Below are positions 44,837-55,900 of a stretch of 64,000 bases of DNA, one piece after another; position 1 is the first letter of the stretch, and each line of letters begins with the position of its first letter. Under the pieces are notes generated by a model. The model did no database searches. It saw nothing but the letters and a program-made list of their open reading frames with translations, and was not told the origin of the DNA. A program made the position numbers and the translations under genes. Origin of the DNA: Impatiens glandulifera (Eukaryota > Streptophyta > Magnoliopsida > Ericales > Balsaminaceae); contig NC_061867.1 in NCBI RefSeq assembly GCF_907164915.1, positions 53,838,271 through 53,902,270 of the forward strand. The letters run 5' to 3'.

Positions 44837-47059
44837 TCAGGTATGTTTTTGTGTTTTGTTCGCGTCTTTCACTATATCACTGACCTAAACGAGGTTCTCG
44901 AGTATGTATCACACATAGTTAGGAAATTTTTTGGGTTGGTTAGTCCTCTTTACCATATAGTGAATAGATATGGTGGAAAATAATTCCTAAGTTTGTGTTT
45001 CTTATTGTGGCTAGTTGAAAATATTTGGGTGTGAAAAATGATGTTTGTGGTTTGACCCATGTATTATTGTATGATGTTGCTAATAATGAAAAGCTAATAT
45101 TTTTATTTTTGAGATGCTATTTTTATTTGAAAAATGTTTGTTTTTCTTTTTTTTTTTTCGGGTTGGCTGACTTCAAAGTCAGGACTCTTAACTATTGGTT
45201 AATTAGAACGTTATTAATGAGAATAGAATCTGAAATCTTTAATCTCTTATAGAAAACCTACCATGGTTCTTTTGGTATGAAAAAAAAATTGTATTAAAAA
45301 TAATTCTTCACGAAATTCTATGATAAGGCATAAGATGAGTTTTTATAATATTGGTGTTATAAAGAGATTCAATATATAGTAAGTCCACAAAATATTGTGG
45401 ATTTAGATTTTGAATTATTTAGAGAGTACAATTAATAATAATATTTTATAAATTTAAGAGATAAAATATCACGGTTCGATTTCTTACTTAAAACGTGCCG
45501 ATAAGGTTTTGGGGTTAAATTATCTTCTTTTTAGGGTCAAATTATCTTCTTATATTTAAAAATTATATTTATCATTTTAAATCACTTCAAATCAAACCAA
45601 TCATAATATATATGTGATTTGAAATTTTGAAGGATCCAAATTGTTTTTTAGTAGTACATGAGATTCACACTATTTGCTCACATATTTAGTAAACAAAAAC
45701 AAATACATTTTCTTATGTATGCAAAAGAATATTAATTTTTCAAAATATTGCATTTTATATTAAAAAAATAATATGTTTATATATATATTCTAATAAAAAT
45801 TTGTCTTTTGGGGGACAAAAATTGAACTTGAGTGCATCCAAATAGACATGCACTTGCCATCGAAAGTAAAATTTGTTTTTTTCTCTTTCTCAGCATATGT
45901 AAATGTGACGTCTTTTCTTTCTCAGCAACAACTTTTATTTTTGATTAATTTCAAATAATGCATCTCAATCATAGTTAATTAATAATCACGAATATTCATG
46001 ATTGTTCTATCATATGCATGTGTTAGGTTGAAAATTAAGACTAATTTCAAATAATTTATAACCAAATTTCCTAATCTAACCAACCACATCTTTCAAAATA
46101 TTAATTAAATTATTATTTTTATTAAATAGTTTTATATATAATATCACTTAAAAAAAACTTATAATCAACTAATCATAAATAAATCATTTTCTAATAATTT
46201 ATAATTAAAAATATTATTTCAAATAAATTTTAAAAAAATTGCATTTAGAATATTTATCACACTAATAAACCAAGACTGACCATATAAAAATAATTTCTCT
46301 CACAGTTTTCGATCAAAATTTTGCGATTTTTCTCTGGTCTAACTAGTAGTTGACCGGGATGAGACGAAGATTGTATTTGTATCTCACGGCAGGTCGAATC
46401 CAAAAATAGAGTTAAGGTGAACTTCAAAAAAAAAATATGATGAAATTAAAAAAATAAAGGAAATTATGTATAAAAAGAGTAGATAATAGTGAATTTTGCC
46501 CATTTTTTAGAATTTAAATAGATAAATAATGAATTAAACTTAAAAAAAAATATAAAGTCATATCACAATTCTACGACTTAAGTCCTAACATATCTCTGCT
46601 ACAACTCTACTCGTTCTAAACACTAATATATATATATATATATCACTAAAATATCAATTTGTTTTTTAAATTTTATTTAATATTTCGAATCCAATGGATT
46701 GTAATATGTTACAAGTTTGATAAATGGATAATATTTAAGAAAATAATTAAGGACTTGTTTAGAGTTTCTAAGGATTTGTTTGGTAATTCAAATTAATTAA
46801 ACATTATTTTACTCGTTCATTTATCACATCACTTAATTTATTATTATATATTAAAATATTTTTTATTTTATATTATATATTAAAATATTTTTATAAAAAC
46901 AATAAATGAGATTCATTAGTTTTTAAATAACATCAAACCCTAATAATACAAACACTCTTCCCTATTAAAAAAAACTAGATTCCAACATGACATAATAGTC
47001 AACTCTCTACAAAAAAAAATACAAAAAAATCTACACCTAATTAACAAAATCCAAATCAT
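44837..47059. other. AT-rich intergenic DNA
   Basis: Downstream of choline kinase and downstream of the ATL gene (convergent). No open frame of merit, no terminal repeats and no known element were seen. Confidence 0.45.
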
Positions 47060-47680
47060 CTAAAAATTTCTCCGACCACCAGCATACTGTGACAAAGGAA
47101 CCACCTCCGACAACGGAGTCGACATCGGCGTCGGAAGCGGCGAACTCCGACAAACAGGACAAGAACCATTAAGTTTCAACCACACATCAACACAATTCAA
47201 ATGAAAACAATGCTGACAATCCGGCAACATCCTCACCATCTCCGAATCCTTATACTCACATAAACAAATCGAACATGTCGAATCAATATTTTTATTACTC
47301 ATTCGATCCTTATAAATGAATTTCGGATAAGAATTAATAATAGCCGGACCCAACCCCACAAATGAATTCCTCTCATTATTGATGTCATCTCCGTCGGCCA
47401 CGAATACAATTCTTGGCACGATTATGCCGTTGTCGGCGGCTGCGGAGGCGGAGGGAAGTCGGCGGTGGTTGATGATCGTGATCTCGGATGATCTTGAATT
47501 GTTGTTTTGGGTGCGATAGCAAATGTAGGAAGCTAGAATGACAGCGGATAAGAGGATGAGAAAGGCGACGGCGATTGCGATTGAGTAACCGAGGCCGAGG
47601 TTGAGGACGACGGTCGTGGTGTAACCGTCGTTGCCGAAGGGAGGTGGTGGATGGGTGGTGGTGGAAGAGGAGGAGGACAT
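47060..47680 (-). CDS. RING-H2 finger E3 ubiquitin ligase, ATL67-like
   Basis: Intronless, 206 aa, as usual for ATL genes. One membrane segment at about residues 26-55 (hydrophobic, after a Ser/Thr/Pro-rich start), a GLD-type box G-L-G-P-A-I-I-N-S-Y-P-K-F at 109-121, and a complete RING-H2 at 136-177: C136-x2-C139-x15-C155-x-H157-x2-H160-x2-C163-x10-C174-x2-C177, with the Trp (V-D-V-W-L) that contacts the E2. The layout and the S-P-L-P-T-P tail fit the ATL67 branch. Such membrane ligases tag proteins for degradation, often in defence or hormone responses. The target is unknown. Start ATG 47680 is the only one before the membrane segment. Confidence 0.92.
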   Translation of the reverse strand: MSSSSSTTTHPPPPFGNDGYTTTVVLNLGLGYSIAIAVAFLILLSAVILASYICYRTQNNNSRSSEITIINHRRLPSASAAADNGIIVPRIVFVADGDDINNERNSFVGLGPAIINSYPKFIYKDRMSNKNIDSTCSICLCEYKDSEMVRMLPDCQHCFHLNCVDVWLKLNGSCPVCRSSPLPTPMSTPLSEVVPLSQYAGGRRNF

Positions 47681-49653
47681 TTGGATAGTGATTTGAATTT
47701 AGGGGAATGGTTATGGAAAGGAAGTTCCATAGAGGTTTTTTTTTTGTTTTGGAAGGGTGGGTGAGTTTTCCAACTACACTATTTAATACTTAATAGATTG
47801 GAACAAAGAAATGTCATTTAATTGTAAGATGTAGATTGATGTCTATTTTTCAATAATTAAATTGTTTTGATTTTTTTTTAAATGGACCTTCTTCCAAGTT
47901 TTAAACTTATTGAAAAAAAAAATATATTTTTATCATAATTGATGAAAAGTGATATGTCAATTATAATTTGTATCACACTTTTCAATTTAAATGGTATGTT
48001 TTTACCCGGTTGGTTTGACAAGACGTGTTGAGATGGTATTTGTATCCTTATTTCCATCTTTCTTTAATTATGTCAACAATAATAAAGATAACTAAATATA
48101 TAATATTATCAATATATTTATTTATTATTAATATTTTATAAGAGATTTAAGTTTTTTTTTATAATAATATAAATATTATAATATTCGTTTTTATAATTTT
48201 ATATAATATTTTGTATGAGAATATGGTATAACGGTGGATCCCGTCGATTTCTAGAAATCGAACGGGACATGGATAGTAATAAAAATAAATTCGAAATAGA
48301 ATGGGACAGGAATAATCCGCATCATTGGGATCCTTTAGTGTTTGAAAATAATCAATTTTATTTACATAAATTTTAATTCTAAAATAAAACTATAGACGGA
48401 TTAAACATCAATCACATTTGAATGATTAAGACTTTTTTTAGTGGGTGAGTCCGAATTACTTTGTTTTGCGCTCTTTGAAGAGCTTATAGTTAGTTAAGGG
48501 ACTGAACTTGGTTTTGTCGAGTTATCTTAAGTTATATATGAGTTATGATTCTCATAATGAACTAACAAATCATTTTTCTCATCATTACTTTGTTTGTATT
48601 ATCTAAATTTTGTATCAAAGGAAAAATAGTGCCAGTGTCATTGTTCATAGACTATTCACATTCTCATTGTTTTAGATGAAATAAATTTCACTAGATCTTT
48701 TATTATAATATTCTATTTGATTTGTGTATTCCAAAGTGAAACTCTCAATGTTTCAAATTATGTACAAATCTAGATAGTGAATTTAAAGGGCTTGTAGATT
48801 AGTGTATATTATTAGTAAGAGTTGTCCAAATAATTCAAGTCATTAATCTTGACTGACAAGTAAAAGTAATTGATTTAAATTGTTGTACAAAGAAATGATA
48901 GTTTAAGATTTATGTACTAAGGTCTTTGGTCTAAACATTATTTCATTTTTCTCTTATTAATCGCGTAACTCAATTTATTAATAAAAATATTAAAATACAT
49001 TTTATTCTAAATTATTATTTTTTATTTTATTTATATATATAATTACTCTTTAAGCTTTTTATCAAAAATAATATGTATCTTTTCAAAATTATCAACAATT
49101 TTTTTTTCTTACTCTAAATTATTAAAATAATTCCAATCCACAATAAAATCTTTGTTTATTTGTTGACAAATCAATTCAATGAAAGCACTTTGATGGTTGG
49201 TGATTACAATTACATAATAGTTGTAGATCAACCGATATTGTGAATCATATTGTCTGATTTGAAAACAGAGTATTTCGAAAATAGCTATAAAAGAATCTCA
49301 AATAAAATCCTAGAAAATATAATTAATCAATTAATTATTTAATAAAACTTAGTGAATAATATTAACTAAAATGAAATATAGAAAGAAGACTTGAATTGAA
49401 AATGTGAATTGAAGATTAGATAATATATGTTGTAAGTCAACTATAAGAGTTTGATAAAATTATAATATATTATACTATAATATTATATACAAACATAATT
49501 TTGTTTAAAGTAAAATACAATTTTAAGGATATCATTGACCTTGTTTGACAGAAATTTTTTCGATTTTACTTACCAACTCTCGGACAAAGACAAAATTATT
49601 GTCGTTTAGAATTTTGGGTAAAGATTTTTCCGACACAGCTTTATTAGTTTGTT
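47681..49653. other. Upstream region of the ATL gene and AT-rich intergenic DNA
   Basis: No gene is seen. A small palindrome ATTTCTAGAAAT lies near 48250 in a slightly GC-richer patch (48230-48330). The rest is AT-rich and featureless. Bases 49532-49777 contain a short minus-strand open frame that runs across the LINE poly-T tail and is rejected. Confidence 0.4.
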
Positions 49654-49664
49654 CGGATTGCTCT
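49654..49664. repeat. LINE target site duplication, left copy
   Basis: CGGATTGCTCT sits directly before the poly-T tail. The identical 11 bases recur at 52568-52578 at the other end of the LINE. Confidence 0.85.
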
Positions 49665-52567
49665 TTTTTTTTTTGAAAATAACTTAACTTCATTTCATTA
49701 AAAACCCTCAAAAATGGTAAAAAAAACCAAATGAGTTTATGGATTAGAGCAAAATAGACATTTTTTCTAATTTTCAAAAATAAAATAACAAGACAAATGA
49801 ATTACATCACAAACAAAGCATACAAACAAACAACTCAAACAACACTTAGTGTATAATCTCGCCTTAAAAATGTTAATTGCGTGACTTCATTATAATCAAT
49901 GCTCCAATTTTGACATAAACACCAATTTTGCTCATTCTTCAGGATTTGTCTCCAAGTACAAGTGAGGGAATTGCATCCGTAATACACCTCCATACATCCT
50001 CAACACCACATCGCACCTTTGAAAATGCTCTTGAATTTCTTTCCGCCCAAACATGGTAAACAATAGATGCAAACCCACATTTAAACATATCCGAATGAAA
50101 TTGATTACCTCTTACTTTCATGTTAGCAACCTCCTTAATGTCGATCCACTCCGAAGGGAAATAAGCCAACTTCATTATTTTTGTAAACCACTTCCACAAC
50201 TCATAAGTAAACGGACAACAACCAAATAAATGATTCATAGTCTCCTCATTTCCCACACAAAGTAGGCACTTAGAATTCGGTATGTCCATATATCTTTTGA
50301 TGCGATCCCTAGTTGAGAGTCTTTCCCTAAACACCAACCACATGATGAATTGGTGTCTCAGAATAATCTTAGAAGACCAAACAACATTAAACCAACCCAC
50401 ATTGTCTCCCCTATCACGAATCAACTCCCAAGCTAGTTTCAAATTGAACGTTCCATCATTCTCAACATTCCAATCACGGGTATCAATAGTATCATTAAAT
50501 TGAAAAGTGTGAATGAAGATGAGAACTCTTATACATTCCGGAATTTGCATCAAAAGGGTGTCACATTCCCCGTCTTTTACATCTCTAATAAGTGACATTA
50601 TGACAATCTCTCCTTATTCGAACTCTTTTAAATTCTGCCTTTAGAATGATAGGCTAATTTTCGAACCAAGGATCATGCCAAAACAAGGTTCAACAATCAT
50701 CTCCTAGCCGAATATTGAATATAGACAAGGCGTTATCCTTGAGCTTGAGGATCTTTTTAAGTGACCATGCCATGTCCATCTTCATCTTGTATGTCCAAAC
50801 GCTTGACTCATTCTTTGTAAATCTCGAGTGCACTCATTTTACCCATAATGAATATTGTTTCCTCTAAATCGCCCATAAATGCCTATAGGTTAGCGCCTTA
50901 TTCCACTCCACACAATTCCTCAACCCGACCCCCCTTCTTTTTTCGGCTTACACACATCAACCCATTTTACTTTTTTTCCCCTCGTCCTTGATTTCCCCAA
51001 ACAAAGTCCTGCATAAGTCGATCAAAATCCTTCATAACTTTCTTTGGAAGAATGATTTGTTGTGACCAATATCCAATGATACCCATAATGACTCTCATAA
51101 CCAGCTTAATCTGACCCACGCACAATAATCTTTTTATTGCCCATCCATTTATCGAATTCTTGACTTTCTCAATGAGTGCTCTACAACGTGAGATATGCAA
51201 TTGCTTTGCTGATAACGTAATCCCCAAGTAACGAACGGGTAAAGTGCATTCTTTAATCCCTATAATGCCGAAAATGATCTCTTTTGTTTTCTCATTCACA
51301 CCTCCATAGAATGTCAAACTCTTATCCTGATTAATATTAAGACTTGTAACACTAGAAAAGATTGTTAATACTTTCATAGTTTTAATGGAGTCCACATCAG
51401 TGTGAGCCACTATGAAAAGACCATCTACGAAACAAATGTTAGTAATGTTTTCTTCCCTACAGAAAGGATGGTGAGTGAATGGTTGATTCTTTCGGAGCAT
51501 TATAAAATGCTCTCAAAGATCTCAATGATCAAAACAAACAGGTAAGAAGAGAGAGGGTCTCCTTGTCTTACCCCGTTTTTACCTTGAAAAAAACATAATG
51601 AATTCCATTTATGCTGACAATAAAATAGGGAGTTAATGCATTGCCAGATCTAGTCAATAAAAATAATTGGGAAACCTAAAACACTCAAAAGATCATGAAT
51701 ATCAGTTCATTTAATTGAATCAAATATTTTATGAATGTCTATCTTAAAAGCCACCCAAGGAGAAATGGATTTCCTACCATACCCAACTATAAGTCCTTGC
51801 ATAAGAAGGATATTGTGCGATATCATTATACCCGGAATAAAAGCAGATTGAATGACTACTTTAATGCGTTTAGAAATGATTTTAGAAATAAATTTGTAGA
51901 TAACATTACAACACGAAATAAGCCTAAAATCTTGAATCCTCTCGGGTATGAGACACTTCGGAATCAAATTGAGCACGGTGACATTCCATTACTTAAGCAT
52001 TCTCCTATTCTGAAAGAACTCGAGGACACCTTCACAAACTTCATGCCCAACCACATCCCAATTCTCTTTAAAGAACCTTGTATTAAACTCGTCCGGATCC
52101 GGACTTTTGTCCCCACTCATACTGAATAATGTCTGCCGAATTTCCTCTTTACTGACAATCTCAATCATCTTACGACTTTCCTTGGCAGTGACTTTCTTAG
52201 TGATAATCTGATAAAACAAATGAATATGGCTTGTAATTTCAATAAGCTCACGAAACACCCGAATTGCTTCCTCATGCACCAATCGTTGTCCTTGTACAAT
52301 GTTTGCTTCACAAGTCTTAATTCTGTAAACACAATTTCTGATGTTTCTAGTAGAACATATTCTATAGAAGAAAGATGTATTCTTATCACCAAACGACAAC
52401 TAATTCTGTCTCGATTTCTATTTCACAAAGATCTCCCCATGTGAATTGAGAATTCGGAAAGTAACATTTGCCTCCTTTTCTTCCATTATCAACTAACGAC
52501 GAGATTTCCTATAACCGAGAATCCTCTTCGGAATGTTTTTAAGAACAATCATTGCTTTAGAAATTGA
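49665..52567 (-). mobile_element. L1-type LINE, 5'-truncated, with poly-A tail and target duplication
   Basis: 2.9 kb, minus strand, bounded by CGGATTGCTCT duplications, with a T run at its left end (the poly-A tail on the element strand). Right to left it reads G-D-K-N-T-S-F-F (52390), D-K-S-P-D-P-D-E-F (52080), reverse transcriptase (D-F-R-L-I-S-C-C-N-V-I-Y-K, Q-S-A-F-I-P-G; 51700-51976), the active-site box altered to F-V-D-G (51420), the L-P-V-R-Y-L-G-I region (51250) and the C-terminal zinc-binding domain as one 219-codon frame at 49939-50598 (C-L-L-C...H-L-F-G-C-C). Frameshifts separate the blocks. Endonuclease and ORF1 are missing, so it was truncated on insertion. Confidence 0.92.
49939..50598 (-). 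pseudogene. LINE ORF2 C-terminal zinc-binding (zf-RVT) domain
   Basis: Longest open piece of the LINE, 219 codons. It shows F-N-L-K-L-A-W-E-L-I-R, then V-V-W-S-S-K-I, H-Q-F-I-M-W-L, R-L-S-T-R-D-R and the cysteine/histidine set C-L-L-C-x8-H-L-F-G-C, followed by V-Y-H-V-W-A-E-R-N. It is a fragment of the LINE at 49665-52567 and not a host gene. Confidence 0.85.
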
Positions 52568-52578
52568 CGGATTGCTCT

Positions 52579-52936
52579 CTTTTATGTCTAAAAAAATTGC
52601 TTGTGATTGTTGAATGATTAAATTTTAATATTTATAAGTTTGTATTATTTAATATTTTTTATTTTTTTATTATTTGTAAATTAATATTTTATTTATAACA
52701 ATGGGTGAGATTTTTAACAAAAACGTTTTTATTATTATAAATAAAATAAATAAATAAAATGAAACTTAAAAAGTTATATTTTAAATCATTACAATTAAAT
52801 ATTTTATAAAGTTTAAATTACTTTTTAATAAAAAGAAGATAATTTTCAGACATACCCATCGTCTTCTTCCAATTTTCTCGCCGCCATAAACGGAATTCAG
52901 TAACAGAGCATTTTCTCTCTCTACAAACTCACAACA
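52579..52936 (+). promoter_or_regulatory. Upstream region of the ketopantoate hydroxymethyltransferase gene
   Basis: 358 bases of AT-rich DNA between the LINE and the ATG at 52937. The last 70 bases are pyrimidine-rich (TCTCTCTCTAC), typical of a plant 5' leader. No clear TATA box was chosen. The LINE inserted within 360 bases of the start, so it may have displaced older promoter DNA. Confidence 0.4.
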
Positions 52937-55900
52937 ATGGCAATCCTCCGGCATCTCTCAACAGTAACCACCTTTCTCCGTCGCCGGAAAACACCATTCA
53001 CAATTCCGATTCATATCAGAAACATGAGCAACATACCTGAAGACACCGTCTACGGTGGTCCAAAACCTCAAAACCCTAACCACAGAGTAACCTTAACAAA
53101 CCTCCGTCAAAAGCATCGGAAGGGAGAGACGATAACTATGGTCACCGCTTACGATTATCCATCCGCCGTACATGTTGATACTGCAGGTATAGATATTTGT
53201 CTCGTTGGCGATTCGGCTTCCATGGTTGTTCATGGCCACGATACTACTCTTCCGATTACTGTTGAAGAAATGCTTGTTCATTGTCGATCAGTGGCCCGTG
53301 GAGCGAAGACACCACTTCTTATTGGTGATCTTCCCTTTGGAAGTTATGAATCGAGTACTGATCAGGTTAGAATTCTATTGAATTAACTTGTTTTTTTGTT
53401 GGATTTGTAGATTTCAGGAGATGGAATTCACTGAGTATTTGTATATGTTTCTTAAATTTCATCATAAGCTTTAGTATCAAAACCCTAAACCATGATCTTA
53501 TATCTGGCGGATTTGATGTATAGATATTGAATCGGTTTGATAATTCATATTCTATATGTTTTAAACAAAAAATGAAGTTGGGTTATTTGAATAGATACCT
53601 TATATTCGACAAAACCCTATATCACTCTTTAGGTAGAGTTGTCAATTTCTGACCCGACACGAAAACACCTCCCCGACACGAAAACACGACCCAAAACGAA
53701 AAACGAAAAAAGTAAGTCGACCCTATTAAATTGATTAATAAAAATGTCAAAATCGTGTCGACCGCAAATGACTTAAATAGACTTTCAACCTTTTTTCTAC
53801 TCATTTTCTTTTGTAGAGTTTTTTTTAAACAAATTTTTTATTTAACTTTATTGTTCTTTTGTGTTAATGTTATTTTAATATGAAATAAATAGAGAGAAAT
53901 TAATCGGTTCGGTTAAATCGGGTAGAATTCAAGTTGAATTAGGTCAATCAGGTTAGGTTCGAGTCAATTACAAATAAAACGATTACATATGTAGAAAGCC
54001 TATTTGTTTCTAGTATTTACTAGCGGATTACCCCTAGGTCATGTTCAAGTTAGAGTTTTTGACCCAAATTACTAAACAGGTCGGTTTCAGGTTATATCAC
54101 TCAACTCACTAACCAGAACTCTACCCGAATTGCGACCCTTAGACTATATGTATAATTGAAGTACAAAAAGTTTCAAGTAGTCCTTAGACTTTCTTTCAAT
54201 GTACAAACAAGTGTCTAGTCTAATAATTGCTACAATTTGAAACTCAAACATTTCTAATCAATACAATACTATATATATCCCTTTTCATTTCTTCAAACAT
54301 ACATCAGTCTAATGCTTTTGTAAAGGTGAGTGCCTTTAAGATATCTAACAATTTGGAGGGCTGCATTCCAACGAAAACTAGGGTTGGTTTGCGTGAAAAT
54401 GTGATATCTGATCTTGTATAGTTGAGGTAGATTAGACAACCAAATTAGCCTTCTAAATTTCTCATTTCAAGTTTTTATCATGAGACTTTTTGCTGGTTGT
54501 AGTCCCAATCAGCCCTGTATCAGATATAGTAATATCTAGTATGTATTTCCATTGATTTACACATGTCATTATCTGTTCTACATATTTCAAATCAAAGAAA
54601 ATATTGTGTTGGTCCTACTAAATCTCTAACTGAGAATTCATAATTAAGAGATTTTTTGACTTTGAAAGTTTCAATTTATTCATTATCTGCCAAAGCTATA
54701 TCATCAACATAAATTAAGATAATGATAGTTTTTGCACCAGTCCTCTTGATATACGAACAGTGATCACAAGGGGATTGTTTAAATGTAAAGTGTAAACGAA
54801 CAAGTCTTTATGAAATCTTTTAGTCCATTTAGGAAAGCAATGTTAATACCTATATGATAGAAATCCCATTTATTTGCAGCTGTAATGGATAATAAAATTC
54901 AAATAGTAACAACCTTTGCCACAGTTACAAAGCTCTCAAGGAATTTAATTTTGTAAATCTACCTGCATCCTATGACTTTCTTACCTTTTGGTAAGTCAAT
55001 CATTTCCCAGGTCTGATTTTGTTTAAGTACTGTTAATTCATGGTTCATATCTTGAATTCAGTCATAACTATGAATAGCCAGTAGCTTCTATGTATGACCT
55101 AGGTAGGTTCAACAGTATTAAAAAAAATGGATAAGAAATTTCTTATCTTGACAGGCTGAAACAAATGGGTATGTCAGTGGTGTGTATTCGTATTTTTTGC
55201 TTGATTTATCTGATGTTTGATTTACCACGAAGGCTTTCAACCAGTTTAGTGTTTGTTTATATCTTGTACCTCTTCTTTGAAGAAATGCATCTGTTGGATT
55301 AGGATCCTCATTTTCTGTAACAGGTACTCTGTTTTCAGTATTTCTTTCATTTCCACCCATTTCGTTGTGATTTTGCATCCCATCAACAATACTATTTTGA
55401 AAATGGTTTTGATTTTCATTCATATTTTCTTGAATTGTTTGATCAGATTCCTCTTCAGTAACATTTGATGTTGAGGAATATTATTCCGTTGGTTAGTTTA
55501 TAGTGCATTTTTGTTTATAAGGGAAGATGTTTTCATGAAATACAATATCCCTAAATGTTGTTATCTATCATGTTTCAACCTCATATTCAATATAACATTT
55601 TTTGTCTTTAGGATACCAAGGAATATTCATTTGATTCCTCGAGGATCAAACTTAGATACAATTAAGTATCTAGTCTATTAATTGATACAATTTCCAATCA
55701 ATACAACACTTTATAAATGCATGAAAGGTGAAAAGAAGATAAAAAAAAATTCTGGTAGATGATAATATAGTGATTTCTTTGAGAAGATATATGAAATGAG
55801 AAAAGAAGACAAGGATTGAATACACATGTCTTGTCTTTTTTCTGAATCGGCTAATAAGTTGTTTAGAGCCTGTTTTAAGGTTGTTAATGTTGCGGTCTTA

